A stretch of 64,000 nucleotides of DNA from NCBI GenBank assembly GCA_023205875.1, contig CP060764.1, positions 666,621 through 730,620 of the forward strand, read 5' to 3'. Shown one piece after another: positions 47,932-57,105 of this stretch. This DNA is from Chloropicon primus (Eukaryota > Chlorophyta > Chloropicophyceae > Chloropicales > Chloropicaceae). Numbering within the stretch: the stretch's first letter is position 1; each line of letters starts with the position of its first letter. A model generated the notes under the pieces. That model had not been told where the DNA came from and did not search any database. It saw nothing but the letters and a program-made list of their open reading frames with translations. Made by a program: the position numbers and the translations under genes.

Positions 47932-48502
47932 GCGGCTCTGTTCCTGTCCCTCTCTCCTCTGTGTCTTGTGTCTTGTGTGTTGTTGGTGTTGGTGTTTGTG
48001 TTGTTGGTTGTTCCCCTCCTCTCCTGCTCTGTGGCGGCTCCCCCTTCCCTGAACTAAACCCTAAAACCCTAAAACCCTAAAACCCTAAAACCCTAAAACC
48101 TAAACCAGGAACACCAAGACAGAGCACCACGACCAGGACCACGACCACGACCACGACCACGACCAGGAGGAGGACCACGACCAGGGCGAGGACCAGGACG
48201 AGGACCAGGACCAGGACGAGGACGTATCCTACATTGACATTTACGAAACGATCCACACCACACGACACACGACACACGACACACGACACAGCTGGACGAG
48301 GGGGACCACAGGGGGCAGGATGACAGGAAAACAAATACAAAAACAAGGACAAGGACAAGAGAACGACTCGAGACTCCGGAGGGAGGAGGAGGAGAGGGGA
48401 GGGACCTAGCAACGACCAAGGGTGTGAACAACACGGAGAGGAACTTTGCACCTCGCTTGGCTTGGCTTGGCTTGCCTTTTCCCTTTCGGAGGGGGGGGAG
48501 GA
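47932..48502. promoter_or_regulatory. Divergent PNO1/GT47 promoter region
   Basis: This 571-bp gap contains the telomere-like block at 48056-48106, a long GACCAC/GACCAG tandem tract at 48128-48225, and ACACGACAC units at 48258-48292. No gene is recognised. Confidence 0.5.
48056..48106 (+). promoter_or_regulatory. Telomere-like telo-box cluster (five CCCTAAAA units)
   Basis: Five perfect CCCTAAAA units (TTTTAGGG on the minus strand) run from 48059 to 48098, followed by CCTAAACC. The block starts 125 bp from the PNO1 ATG. It may be a regulatory telo-box or an interstitial telomeric repeat. Confidence 0.6.
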
Positions 48503-50230
48503 ATGAAAAACAAGAACAAGAACAAGAACAAGATGGGAGGGCTGCTGCCCACGACCACGAACAGGGGGCCACTCAGCAGCAGGAGGATCTCGCACTCGGG
48601 GAACAACAGGGATTGTAAACTATCGACAGGCCTGGCGAGGCATCGGCCTCACAACTCCCTTGGACGCTTCAGGTGCCAGCGTCAGCAGCGCTTCGTTGTC
48701 TTGTCCTCCATTCTGCTGTTCTCTTTCACTTTCTGGCTGCTCTTGTACACGCCGAGGTACGAGCTCGTGAACGAGATCAGCTTCGCGGTGAAGGACTTGA
48801 ACGAGCTCGCGTACGGCACCGTCATCCGGCCGGCGTACTACAACCTGGTGGAGGTCTTCGACACCTGCACGGCGGTGGGCATGCAGGAGGTGGAGATCGT
48901 GGACAAGGGGACGGAGGTGATGGAGGGGGAGGGGCAGAGCTGGAACCACATCGATCAGTCCAGCGGGGACGCCTGCGCCTACCGCTTGACGAGGGGGGAC
49001 CAGCTCCCCGTGCTCATGGCTGGCGGGGACGAGGGCGGGCGGGGCACGCTTGGGGCTGCTGGGGGCCTCGGCCTTCCCAAGATCTTCATCTTCGAGCCCG
49101 AGGTGAACGCGTACGCGCGCGAGGAGAGCCGGTGCGAGGAGCAGTTCTTCACCGAGGCTCTCCGGTCCAACGTCACGGGGACGTTGGTGTCTGAGGTGTG
49201 GCAGGCGGACCGGATCTACGTCAGCTTCCTCGCGCAGTGCTTTCCGAACGGGGACATGGACAAGGAGAAGCTGCTGCGGGACCGGAGGGAGAACCGGAAC
49301 CACTTCACCAAGGACATGCCGCGCAGGAGGCTGGCCAAGGCCACGCCCCTGAACCTCCTATGGGAGGAGGTCAGGCACGCTGACGAGGTCCGCAATAGGC
49401 TGGAGGACACCTTCATTTACTCTGAGCGCCACTGGACCAAGCGGACCGGGTTCGCCACGCCAATCAGGGACGTGCTCAGGGACTTCCCCTTCACCATCCT
49501 GAGCCCGGAGGTGACCAACCTCCAGGTCCGGGAGGCGAAAAGCGCCGACAACTTGGAGTGGCTCTCCAAGCACATTGTGATGCCCCAGCCTCCCTTGGTC
49601 GCCTGGCCCCTCGAGGGCGCCGTGAGCCCCGAGGGCAGGCCGCACAAGTTCTGCTTCTCGGGGACGCAGATCAACAACGAGAGGAGGATCCTCTCGGATG
49701 CCTTGGAGAAGAGGAACGACTCCTCTGTGGTCGCGGGGTGCAGGAGGGACAGGAAAAGCTTGCAGCACCACTTGAGGAACAACAAGTACTCTGCTTCCCA
49801 GCAATACAGGAAGTGTGAGATGTGCCTCGTGCCCCACGGGGACAGCCTTTCGGACCGAAGGCTCTTCGACGCCATGGCCAGCGGGTGCGTGCCCGTGGTC
49901 ACCCCGATCATGAGGCCACTCCCCTTCGCGATGACCGAAGAGGTGGACTACAAGAGCGCCGCCCTGTTCCTGAAAGAGCCAAAGACCTTGAACGACCTGG
50001 AGGAGCAGCTGAACAAGATAAAAAACGCGATGTCCCCAGAGAAGCTCGCGATGTACAGAGAGAACAGTGTCAGGATCGCCCAGAAGCTGAGCTTCTCGGA
50101 GTGTGGAGGCCAGGCGGGCCTGGTGCTCACCCTGAAGCAGCTGCAGATCCAGAGGGAGGAGAGGGAGAAAGGCATCCCTCCGCGGGACCTCACCTCGGTG
50201 CTCTTGTACTTTGATAACTCGGTGCTCTAG
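48503..50230 (+). CDS. Exostosin-family glycosyltransferase (GT47-like)
   Basis: The 575-residue type II membrane protein has a basic N-terminus, one membrane helix (FVVLSSILLFSFTFWLLLY, about residues 64-82) and a large luminal domain. CLVPHGDSLSDRRLFDAMAS (followed by GCVPVV) is the exostosin/GT47 nucleotide-sugar signature. An earlier IFIFEPEVNAYAREESRCEEQFF segment fits the N-terminal half. GT47 enzymes build plant and animal polysaccharides in the Golgi; the donor sugar is not clear. The start is the ATG at 48503 (MKNKNKNK), with MGGLLPTT at 48533 as an alternative. Confidence 0.85.
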   Translation: MKNKNKNKNKMGGLLPTTTNRGPLSSRRISHSGNNRDCKLSTGLARHRPHNSLGRFRCQRQQRFVVLSSILLFSFTFWLLLYTPRYELVNEISFAVKDLNELAYGTVIRPAYYNLVEVFDTCTAVGMQEVEIVDKGTEVMEGEGQSWNHIDQSSGDACAYRLTRGDQLPVLMAGGDEGGRGTLGAAGGLGLPKIFIFEPEVNAYAREESRCEEQFFTEALRSNVTGTLVSEVWQADRIYVSFLAQCFPNGDMDKEKLLRDRRENRNHFTKDMPRRRLAKATPLNLLWEEVRHADEVRNRLEDTFIYSERHWTKRTGFATPIRDVLRDFPFTILSPEVTNLQVREAKSADNLEWLSKHIVMPQPPLVAWPLEGAVSPEGRPHKFCFSGTQINNERRILSDALEKRNDSSVVAGCRRDRKSLQHHLRNNKYSASQQYRKCEMCLVPHGDSLSDRRLFDAMASGCVPVVTPIMRPLPFAMTEEVDYKSAALFLKEPKTLNDLEEQLNKIKNAMSPEKLAMYRENSVRIAQKLSFSECGGQAGLVLTLKQLQIQREEREKGIPPRDLTSVLLYFDNSVL

Positions 50231-50578
50231 GTGTTCATCAGGAGTAACGGATGGCATTGCAGGAACAAGGTGGCGGGGGGTTTTGTGCTGTGGGCGGGGT
50301 GTTATCCCTTGTTCTTCATCTCGTCTCGAGGACACCATTATAATTGTTTCATTCATTCATTCATTCGTACACACATTCTTCGGTTCCGTAAGTCCAGGCA
50401 GGTCCTAACCCATCGTCGTTGTTGTAGAGCCTTGCTGCCTGGCCCTCCATCGATCGGGTGTTCCTGTTCCTGTTCCCCTCCTGGTCTGGTCCCTCCTCTC
50501 AGTCAGCTCCAGCCCAGCGCAGCGGGGAGGAAGAGGAAGAGGAAGAGGAGGAGAGGAGAACTCAGCAAGGCAGGCAGG
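50231..50578. other. Intergenic region between GT47 and TRM82
   Basis: This 348-bp gap between two plus-strand genes is mainly low complexity, including a CATT run near 50350-50372 and a GA-rich leader. No gene is recognised. Confidence 0.35.
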
Positions 50579-51949
50579 ATGACGGCGAAGAGGAAGGGGG
50601 AGGGGGCGGAGGCGGGACAGGGGAACGGGAACAAGAAGGGGAAGACGAAGGAAAACAACGAGAAGGTCGAGGCACTGGTGGACGTGGAGGTGGCGAGCGG
50701 CGGGGGGTGCGTCTGCGTTGCGGCGGGGGCGAAGCTCTTCGTGCTCCGCCAAGGGGAGCCTCGGTGGTGCGAGCTCCGAGGGGGGCAGGGCGGCGACGCC
50801 GCAGCGGTCAAGTGCTTGGCGGTGAGTCCGTGCGGTCGGTACGTCGCGTCGGCCGGGAACGACAAGAGCCTCAAGGTGTGGGCCGTGGTCCAAGGAGAGG
50901 AGGAAGGGAAATGCTTGTGGTCTGCGACCTTTCCCAAGAGGGTGAGCAGCCTGGCTTTCAGCGCGGACTCCGGGGTTGTCTTCGCCGGGGATAAGTTCGG
51001 GGACGTGAGGTGCCTCGCTGTGGAGAGCCCGAGGACGAAGGAGACGGACAAAGGGACGGAGATCGACCCGAGGAGGGTCTTGGGACACTTTTCCAGCATC
51101 ATTACCTGCCTCTCCGTGTCGCCCTGCGGAAGGTACTTGGCGAGCGGGGACAGGGAGAGGAAGATCAGAGTGGGCTGCGTCCCCCCCTCCCCCGTGGAGT
51201 CGGGCGTTCACGAGATCCAGGCCTATTGCATAGGTCACTCCGCCTTTGTGACGGCCTTGTGTTTCGCGAGCAGCCGCTCTTTGATCTCGGCGTCTTGGGA
51301 CGGGACGGTGAAGCTGTGGAGCTGCGAGGACGGCGCGGAGAAGGACAGCGTCCACCTCGGGGCGGGCTTCGGCGTGGACACCGCCTCGCCAATCTCGATG
51401 GCGCTCCTGGAAGAGAAGAGCATGGTGGCCGTGGCGACGGAGAAGAGGGGCGTGTGCCTCGTACAATACAGCGAGGAGGAGGGCAAGCTGAAACCCGTCC
51501 GGTGGATCGCTCCGCCGAGCATAGATTTCGTGCCCGTCTCCATCGCTGCGGGCGCCCGGGGTGATCTGTGGGTGGCCGGCTGCGAGGTCAAGCCCAACCA
51601 CCTCGGCTCCGCGCCCTCGGAAAGGGGCTGGTACTCGGAGGAGGAGCTCAAGGCGATCCAAGGGGGCGGCGGGGAGGCCGGGTCGGATCCCGGGTCGGAC
51701 CCCGGGTCGGTCCTGGCGGCCGTGTACACCCTGAGCACCGGGCCCGAGGCCAAGTACCTCGAGAAGCAGGAGGGCGTCTGGGGGGGGCCGGGCGCTCCGC
51801 CGGTGGTCCTGGTCGAGAACAGCAAGAGAGTGCGAGGCCTGCAGCTCGTGCCCTCCGAGCTCCACAAGCACGTCTACCCCCTGAGCGAGAGGGAGTACAG
51901 GAAGCGGCACCAGGCTTTCCGGGTCCACGGGGACAGGGGACTCAATTAA
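50579..51949 (+). CDS. WD40 subunit of tRNA m7G46 methyltransferase (TRM82/WDR4)
   Basis: The 456-residue protein has WD repeats, including AVSPCGRYVASAGNDKSLKVW, FAGDKFGDVR, ISASWDGTVKLW and SIDFVPVSIA. The FGDV...LGHFSSIITCLSVSP arrangement and IRVGC are characteristic of Trm82/WDR4. This noncatalytic subunit stabilises the methyltransferase TRM8/METTL1 that makes m7G46 in tRNA. The first ~30 residues are Lys/Gly-rich. It converges on ALG13 with about 100 bp between. Confidence 0.88.
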   Translation: MTAKRKGEGAEAGQGNGNKKGKTKENNEKVEALVDVEVASGGGCVCVAAGAKLFVLRQGEPRWCELRGGQGGDAAAVKCLAVSPCGRYVASAGNDKSLKVWAVVQGEEEGKCLWSATFPKRVSSLAFSADSGVVFAGDKFGDVRCLAVESPRTKETDKGTEIDPRRVLGHFSSIITCLSVSPCGRYLASGDRERKIRVGCVPPSPVESGVHEIQAYCIGHSAFVTALCFASSRSLISASWDGTVKLWSCEDGAEKDSVHLGAGFGVDTASPISMALLEEKSMVAVATEKRGVCLVQYSEEEGKLKPVRWIAPPSIDFVPVSIAAGARGDLWVAGCEVKPNHLGSAPSERGWYSEEELKAIQGGGGEAGSDPGSDPGSVLAAVYTLSTGPEAKYLEKQEGVWGGPGAPPVVLVENSKRVRGLQLVPSELHKHVYPLSEREYRKRHQAFRVHGDRGLN

Positions 51950-52052
51950 GTCACAAATCCATTAATAATCTATACACGCGGTAGTATACACAACAGCAAC
52001 AACGACGACTACAACAACGACGACTCGTTGGTGATTCGTTCGCCTAGTTCGC

Positions 52053-52718
52053 TCAGACCAACGAGTCGATCTTGGAAACGATTGTTCTCGCGTCCTGCGG
52101 TTCGTACTTGTCGAAATCGGAGTCCTCCATCCTCGCTATTGCTTCCGCTATCGCTGCGGGCTCGACCTTGGCGTGGAGCAGGAGGTTCTTCCCCGCCAGG
52201 TGGTCCGCGAGCTCCTCCTGGTGGTTCACCATCAGCGCCGGGTTCGGCACGGCGATCACCCTCCTCCCCGCATTGAGCGCCTCGAAGAGCGACCCGGCCC
52301 CCGCGTGGCTTATCACGAGGTCGCTCTCGTCCATGTACGCCCCGAGGCTCGGGCACAGGTCGAAGTACAGGACTCTCAGCGCCGAGGGGCCCCGCGCTCC
52401 CGGCTCGAGCACCCGGGTCGGCTCGTACTCGCCCCTTCCTATCTGGAGGGTGAGGTTCGTGTACCCCGCCCTCACCAGGGCGTCCCTCACCTCCTCCGAG
52501 TCCACGCTCCGGATCAGGTCCTCGAACTTGGTCGTCCCCACCGTCACGAAGCACCTCTTTCCCCTGGTTCCCGTCTTGCCCTTGCCCTTGCACTTGTTCT
52601 TCTTGTTGTTGCTCTTGTTGTTGTTGGTGGTGGAGGGGTTCTTCTTGATCTTGGAGGGGTTCGACTTCCCCCTCGGTCTGCCTCTCCTCCCCCTGACCCC
52701 GCCGGTGGTTGCCACCAT
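52053..52718 (-). CDS. ALG13: UDP-GlcNAc transferase subunit ALG13
   Basis: The 221-residue protein has a basic, Asn/Lys-rich N-terminal extension of about 55 residues followed by the ALG13 domain: CFVTVGTTKFEDLI, DLVISHAGAGSLFEAL and AVPNPALMVNHQEELADHL. ALG13 pairs with membrane-bound ALG14 to add the second GlcNAc to dolichol-PP-GlcNAc on the cytosolic ER face, an early step of N-glycosylation. Length without the extension matches the ~165-200 residues of single-domain ALG13. It starts 97 bp from the tRNA. Confidence 0.92.
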   Translation of the reverse strand: MVATTGGVRGRRGRPRGKSNPSKIKKNPSTTNNNKSNNKKNKCKGKGKTGTRGKRCFVTVGTTKFEDLIRSVDSEEVRDALVRAGYTNLTLQIGRGEYEPTRVLEPGARGPSALRVLYFDLCPSLGAYMDESDLVISHAGAGSLFEALNAGRRVIAVPNPALMVNHQEELADHLAGKNLLLHAKVEPAAIAEAIARMEDSDFDKYEPQDARTIVSKIDSLV

Positions 52719-52815
52719 CGTGGCCTCCTCTCCTCTCGCTCCCTGCCGCGGTCTCGTCTATCAAGGGGTACAGCTGTATCTATAGTAGGAAATTGTTCAT
52801 CTTTAACACTTTTTC

Positions 52816-52923
52816 GCTAAGATGCCCGAGCTGGTCCAAGGGGGACGACTTAAGCTAGAATTTCTACTCTGTATGAGATCGTCTGCACGCGCGTGCGCGT
52901 GGGTTCGAATCCCACTCTTAGCA
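52816..52923 (+). tRNA. tRNA-Leu(UAA) with 23-nt intron
   Basis: The acceptor stem GCTAAGA (52816-52822) pairs with TCTTAGC (52916-52922), followed by discriminator A. Anticodon stem GACGA (52844-52848) pairs with TCGTC (52879-52883), with T34-A35-A36 at 52851-52853. An intron of 23 nt lies after position 37 (52855-52877). The B box GGTTCGAATCC and a long GC-rich variable arm (GCACGCGCGTGC) identify a type II tRNA. A T8 run, a Pol III terminator, begins at about 52927. Confidence 0.93.
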
Positions 52924-53095
52924 CCCCTTTTTTTTTGGTCGAAGGTCCTCTCGGGGTCCTCGTCGGGCGATGCGATGAGAAGAAGGAAGGTGGCGGAGAC
53001 CAGGACGACGGCGATGGCGAGGTCTTCTTGCTCATCACAAAGCATTCCTTTTCTTTTCCCTTTCTTCTTTGCATCTTTCGTTTAATCCGGTGGTT

Positions 53096-53512
53096 TCACA
53101 GCAACTGGAAGAGGGCGACCGCCCCGACCAGGGCCATGAAGAATGCGCGGGTCCCGGGCGTCGCGGCGCTGCTGGAGGAGCCGTCCCCCTCGCCGAGCAC
53201 GCCCCCGAGGGACTCGGTCGGGTTCCGGGAGTCGGCGCCGTCCGGGCCACCGGTGACGCCCACCCCGCCGTCCCCGAGGGGCTCGGCGACGACGCAGGCG
53301 AGCGCGCCTCCGCTCCAGCCGCACTTTCCCTCGCTCGTGACCTTGGCCTCACAGTCTGTTTCCGTCTTGTAGCTCTCGCACGTCACCGCGAGGACCCCAG
53401 CGCAAGCCGAGCAGGCCACGACGAGGACCAAGCCCAGCAGCGCTGCAGTTGCCAAACGACGAGGGGCTCCTCCTCGTGCACGGCCGCGGGCTGAACAGCG
53501 TCTCTCGCTCAT
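53096..53512 (-). CDS. Small secreted Cys-rich protein, probably GPI-anchored
   Basis: The 138-residue product has a basic start and a strong hydrophobic signal segment (LATAALLGLVLVVACSACAG). A short domain with Cys in CESYKTETDCEAKVTSEGKC follows, then a Gly/Asp/Ser-rich stretch, and a C-terminal hydrophobic tail (FFMALVGAVALFQLL). That end, with small Ser/Ala residues upstream, resembles a GPI-anchor signal. No enzyme motif is visible. I start at the ATG at 53512; the codon at 53530 is TTG. It could be a cell-surface protein of unknown role. Confidence 0.6.
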   Translation of the reverse strand: MSERRCSARGRARGGAPRRLATAALLGLVLVVACSACAGVLAVTCESYKTETDCEAKVTSEGKCGWSGGALACVVAEPLGDGGVGVTGGPDGADSRNPTESLGGVLGEGDGSSSSAATPGTRAFFMALVGAVALFQLL

Positions 53513-53905
53513 CGTCCTGCTCCCCGTCAATCCTCAACCCTCCGTCCGTTCTCTTGGACTCCTGCCCTGCCTTGCTCATCCACTGACCACGAGGAGGAGG
53601 ATGTCTTTGCCTTGTGTCAGTCGTCGGTGTGTCAGTCGTTGGTGTCGTTGAGGAAGCCTTCGAGTGCGAATAGAGTGGCGTGTATGCGTATGGTGTGCGT
53701 CTTTGTCTTTGTCTTTGTCTTTGTCTTTGTCTTTGTCTTTGTCTTTGTCCCCCAAAGTCTGCACGATTATTCTGTCGTAATGCAGTTTGTCTGTCTCGCG
53801 CCAATTTTCCCGCGGCCCGAGAGAAGGAGAACGAGGAGGAGGCGCCCCTCCTGGTGGAGACCGGGAACGAGAACGAGACAAACAAACACAAACGCAGGGG
53901 ACAGG
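53513..53905. repeat. Divergent region with CTTTGT hexamer repeat
   Basis: This 393-bp gap contains eight CTTTGT units at 53701-53748. The open frames across it are low complexity, with no recognisable product. Confidence 0.5.
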
Positions 53906-53922
53906 ATGGACAACCTCCGCGG

Positions 53923-53956
<34 letters not shown>

Positions 53957-55756
53957 GAACAAGGGATGAAAACAAACCTTTACCAAACCACCACCAGCAA
54001 CAAGAGCAACAACACGAAGAGCAAGAACGAGGAGGTTCTCCTGGTGCCATGCAGGCCGGAGGTGCGGCTGGAGCTCCAAGTGAGGGTCAAGGACGCACTC
54101 GGACTCGGACTCGAGGACCGGGACCGGGTGGTGGTGGTGCGGCTGGAGTGCGACGACCACGGCGTCCCGACGGAGGCGGAGGCCAACGCGAAGAGGCTCA
54201 ACTCCCTGTCGTGGTGCTGGAAGAACCACTTCATACCCAAGCGAGAGTTCGACCCTGTTTTTCACAACGTCGCTGAGGGGGGCGTCAAGGCGAAGGGGGG
54301 CAAGAGGCCCGGCATCGGGGGGTCCAGCTCCCCGCAGTCCCCCAAGGCAGGGGGAGACGGCAGGAGGGACCACCCCCACGCCGGCGTGTCCACCTCGAGC
54401 TCGAGGGAGGCCCTGGCCCACGACCTGGGGCTGGACCTCGAGAGCCTGAGCAGGATGCCCGTGGCGGACGTGGCCAGGGGGAGGGAGCGGGCCAGGAGGC
54501 TGTGCAACGCCATGTGGTCGGCCGCTGGCCTGGAGCCCAGGATGCTCGGCACGAAGAGGTTCGCCTTCGTGGGCGAGCAGAGGGCCATGAGGAAGGCGAG
54601 GGAGGAGAAGAAGGAGAGGGAGCTGCAGCAGCAGCAGAAGCAGAAGGCCCTAGCCGCCCAGAAGAAGAAGCAGCAGAGGAGCCAGGCGGCGAGCAGCAGG
54701 CAGGACAAGCAGAAGCAGGAGAAGGAGGCCGCGGCGAGCAAGGCCTCCAAGGCCGCGGGGGACGACAAGGCCTCCAAGGCCGCCGACAAGGTCAAGGTCG
54801 CCGCGGAGAGGAAGGCCGGCACCCCCGGGGGGTCTTCCAAGAAGGCGGGCGGCGTGTCCAGGGAGGGGAACAAGAGCCCCGCCCCTGGGGGTTCCGGCGA
54901 CAAGGCCAAGGCGGACAAGGAGAAGAAGGCGAAGAAGGAGAAGAAGGGGGGCGGCGCGGCGACCCCCTCGGCGTCGGACAAGGCCAAGGGGAAGGCCAAG
55001 GCCAACGGGGGCGGGGACGCGGGGGAGGGGAAGCCCAACGCGGGCCCCGGCTCCGCCAAGGACGGGAGGGCCGAGCCGGCGGAGGCAAAGGAGGGCGGCG
55101 GGGGGGGCAACCCCGCCAAGGCCCAGGCCAAGGCCAGGAGAGAAAAGCCTGGGCTGGGCTCGGCCCAAAAGAAGGCGAAGACGGAGGCCGTGGAGGACGC
55201 CGGCAAGAAGGAGCTTCGGAGCAACCGGTCTGCGGCGAGGAAGGAGGCGTCCGAGGAGGCCGTCAAGAGGAGGGAGGCCAGCCCACGGAAGGCGGAGGGC
55301 AGCAAGGAGGGAGGGGGCTCCATGAGGAGGAGGGGCAGCGGCAGCTCTGCGGCGGATACCCCGAGCGCGTCCACGACTCCATCCCGGCCGACGAGGGCGG
55401 CCGCCCCCCCCGTGGGATCCCTCAAGGAGGGCGTGGGCGTGCGGAGCCCCTCCTCCAAGACGGGCGAATCTGCGGAGAAGAAGGACTTGAACCACCCGAA
55501 GCAGGAGGCGACTCCGAAGCCGAAACAGGAGGCGGCGGTAAAGGTCGAGCCCAGGGTTCCAGCAGTGGTGAAGGCCTCGCCTCCAAAGACTCCGCAGACC
55601 CCGTCCATCACCACAGCCATGGACGACGAGCAGATCGCCATGCTCCTGCACCAGGAACTGAACGCCCCGACCAGGAGGAGGAGGAGGGACACAGGGGGGA
55701 ACACCCCTCAAAGCCCCTCCAACAAGAAGAGGAAACCTTCCCCCCTGAGCGGGTGA
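53906..55756 (+). CDS. Low-complexity Lys/Ala-rich protein, probably nuclear
   Basis: The 616-residue protein starts MDNLRG and a run of 11 Gln, then a short folded-looking region of about 60 residues (VLLVPCRPEVRLELQVRVKD) and a second short region (about 170-240) ending with many RRMRKAR-type basic pieces. The remainder is disordered, rich in Lys, Ala, Gly, Ser and Pro. A short motif DDEQIAMLLHQELNAPTRRR lies near the C-terminus, followed by KKRKPSP, a possible nuclear localisation signal. I do not recognise the family. Similar charged tails occur in nuclear proteins, so the location is inferred. The start is the ATG at 53906. Confidence 0.6.
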
Positions 55757-55997
55757 TCCTCCCCAATAAAGCAAAGGGAAGGGAAGGGGAGACAAGACAA
55801 GACTTGTTGTCCTTGTTCATAACAACACGACGCCTTTGGGTTTCTTTTTGGGTATTGTTATTCCATATGATTCCATTTCTTCCTTGGCCTTGGCCTGAGC
55901 CAATCCTGCTTCGCTTTTCCCGCCACGAAAGCGACAGAGGACAAAGGCGAAGCGCCCACGGGCAACCGACGTCTTGCGCTGGCGAGGAGGGGAGGGG

Positions 55998-56993
55998 ATG
56001 GACCCCACGACGAGCCAAGGACCCGAAGGCGTCCTCCGTATCGCGGACGTCGCGGAGGGAGGGACAGGGGACGACGGGGACGCCAAGAAGCTCCGCAAGT
56101 GGAGGAAGATGCTGGAGAGGGCGTCCACGCACAAGCAGTGGAAAGCGGCCCTCGCCGTGCCGGGGTTCAAGAAAAAGTTCACGATGAGGAACCGGAAGGG
56201 GGTGCCGGACGAGCTCAGGGGGATCGTGTGGCCCCTCGTTTCCGGGGGGCGGGAGCTTCTGTTGCAGAACCCCGGGGTCTACGAGAGGCTCATGCTGTAC
56301 GAGAGCAGCAGCAGCGAGCTCGACATCGTTCGAGACCTCAACCGCACTTTCCCCGGCCACGTGTTTTACGCCCAGAGGCACGGACCGGGCCAGAGGTCCC
56401 TGTACAACGTGCTCAAGGCCTACAGCGTGTTCGACAGGAGCGTGGGGTATGTCCAGGGCATGGGTTTCGTCACGGGGGTTCTCCTGCTTTACATGTGCGA
56501 GGAGGACGCCTTCTGGACCCTGGTTGCGCTGCTGAAGGGGGCGAGCCACGTTCCCATGGAGGGCATGTACCAGGAGGGCTTGCCCCTCCTTCAGAAGTAC
56601 CTGCACCACTTCGAGGGGCTCGTGGAGGCCTTCCTGCCCAAGCTCTCGGCGCACCTCACCCAGGAGAACATCGTGCCCACCATGTACTGCTCGCAGTGGT
56701 TCATCACCGTGTTCAGCTACACCCTGCCCTTCGACTGCCTCTTGAGGGTGTGGGACATCTTCATCCTGGAGGGGATGAGGACCGTGTTCGCCATCGGGCT
56801 CGAGCTCCTGAGGTGCGAGCAGGACCACCTGATGAAGTTGAAGTTCGAGAACCTCGTGCAGGCCTTGAGCAGGAAGAGGCACGACATACCCGCGGGGCAC
56901 AAAACGGTGGACGACTTCCTGAGAAGGGCGATGACGTGGAAGCTGAAAGAGAAGTTGAGGGACCTGGACGACCAGTTCGACCTAATCATGTAA
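55998..56993 (+). CDS. TBC-domain Rab GTPase-activating protein
   Basis: The 331-residue protein is almost entirely a TBC domain. The Arg finger is in DLNRTFPGH (about residue 116) and the Gln finger in YVQGMGF (about residue 153). KGVPDELRGIVWPLVSG and LRVWDIFILEGMRTVFAIGL are also typical. TBC proteins use these two fingers to speed GTP hydrolysis by Rabs in vesicle traffic. The size and order resemble the TBC1D10/GRTP1 group. The start is the ATG at 55998. A TGTAA pentamer overlaps the stop. It converges on enolase. Confidence 0.9.
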   Translation: MDPTTSQGPEGVLRIADVAEGGTGDDGDAKKLRKWRKMLERASTHKQWKAALAVPGFKKKFTMRNRKGVPDELRGIVWPLVSGGRELLLQNPGVYERLMLYESSSSELDIVRDLNRTFPGHVFYAQRHGPGQRSLYNVLKAYSVFDRSVGYVQGMGFVTGVLLLYMCEEDAFWTLVALLKGASHVPMEGMYQEGLPLLQKYLHHFEGLVEAFLPKLSAHLTQENIVPTMYCSQWFITVFSYTLPFDCLLRVWDIFILEGMRTVFAIGLELLRCEQDHLMKLKFENLVQALSRKRHDIPAGHKTVDDFLRRAMTWKLKEKLRDLDDQFDLIM

Positions 56994-57105
56994 CCCTTAT
57001 TTTGTTCTTTGTGCCTTATGATAATATGCTGTAAGAAAACAAAATGAAAAGCACGTGTGTGAAAACGAAAACGATGAGAGAGAGTGTGTGCGTGTGGTCG
57101 TTCGT

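Noticed and set aside
48056-48106. Chromosome fusion scar (interstitial telomere)
   Set aside because: The block is short, one-directional and at a fixed distance from a start codon; a fusion should show two facing telomere strands. Not excluded entirely.
54262-55704. 480-codon frame on the minus strand, opposite the Lys-rich protein
   Set aside because: The sense frame has an ATG, a polyGln run and a nuclear-signal-like tail, while this antisense frame is Ser/Phe-rich low complexity.
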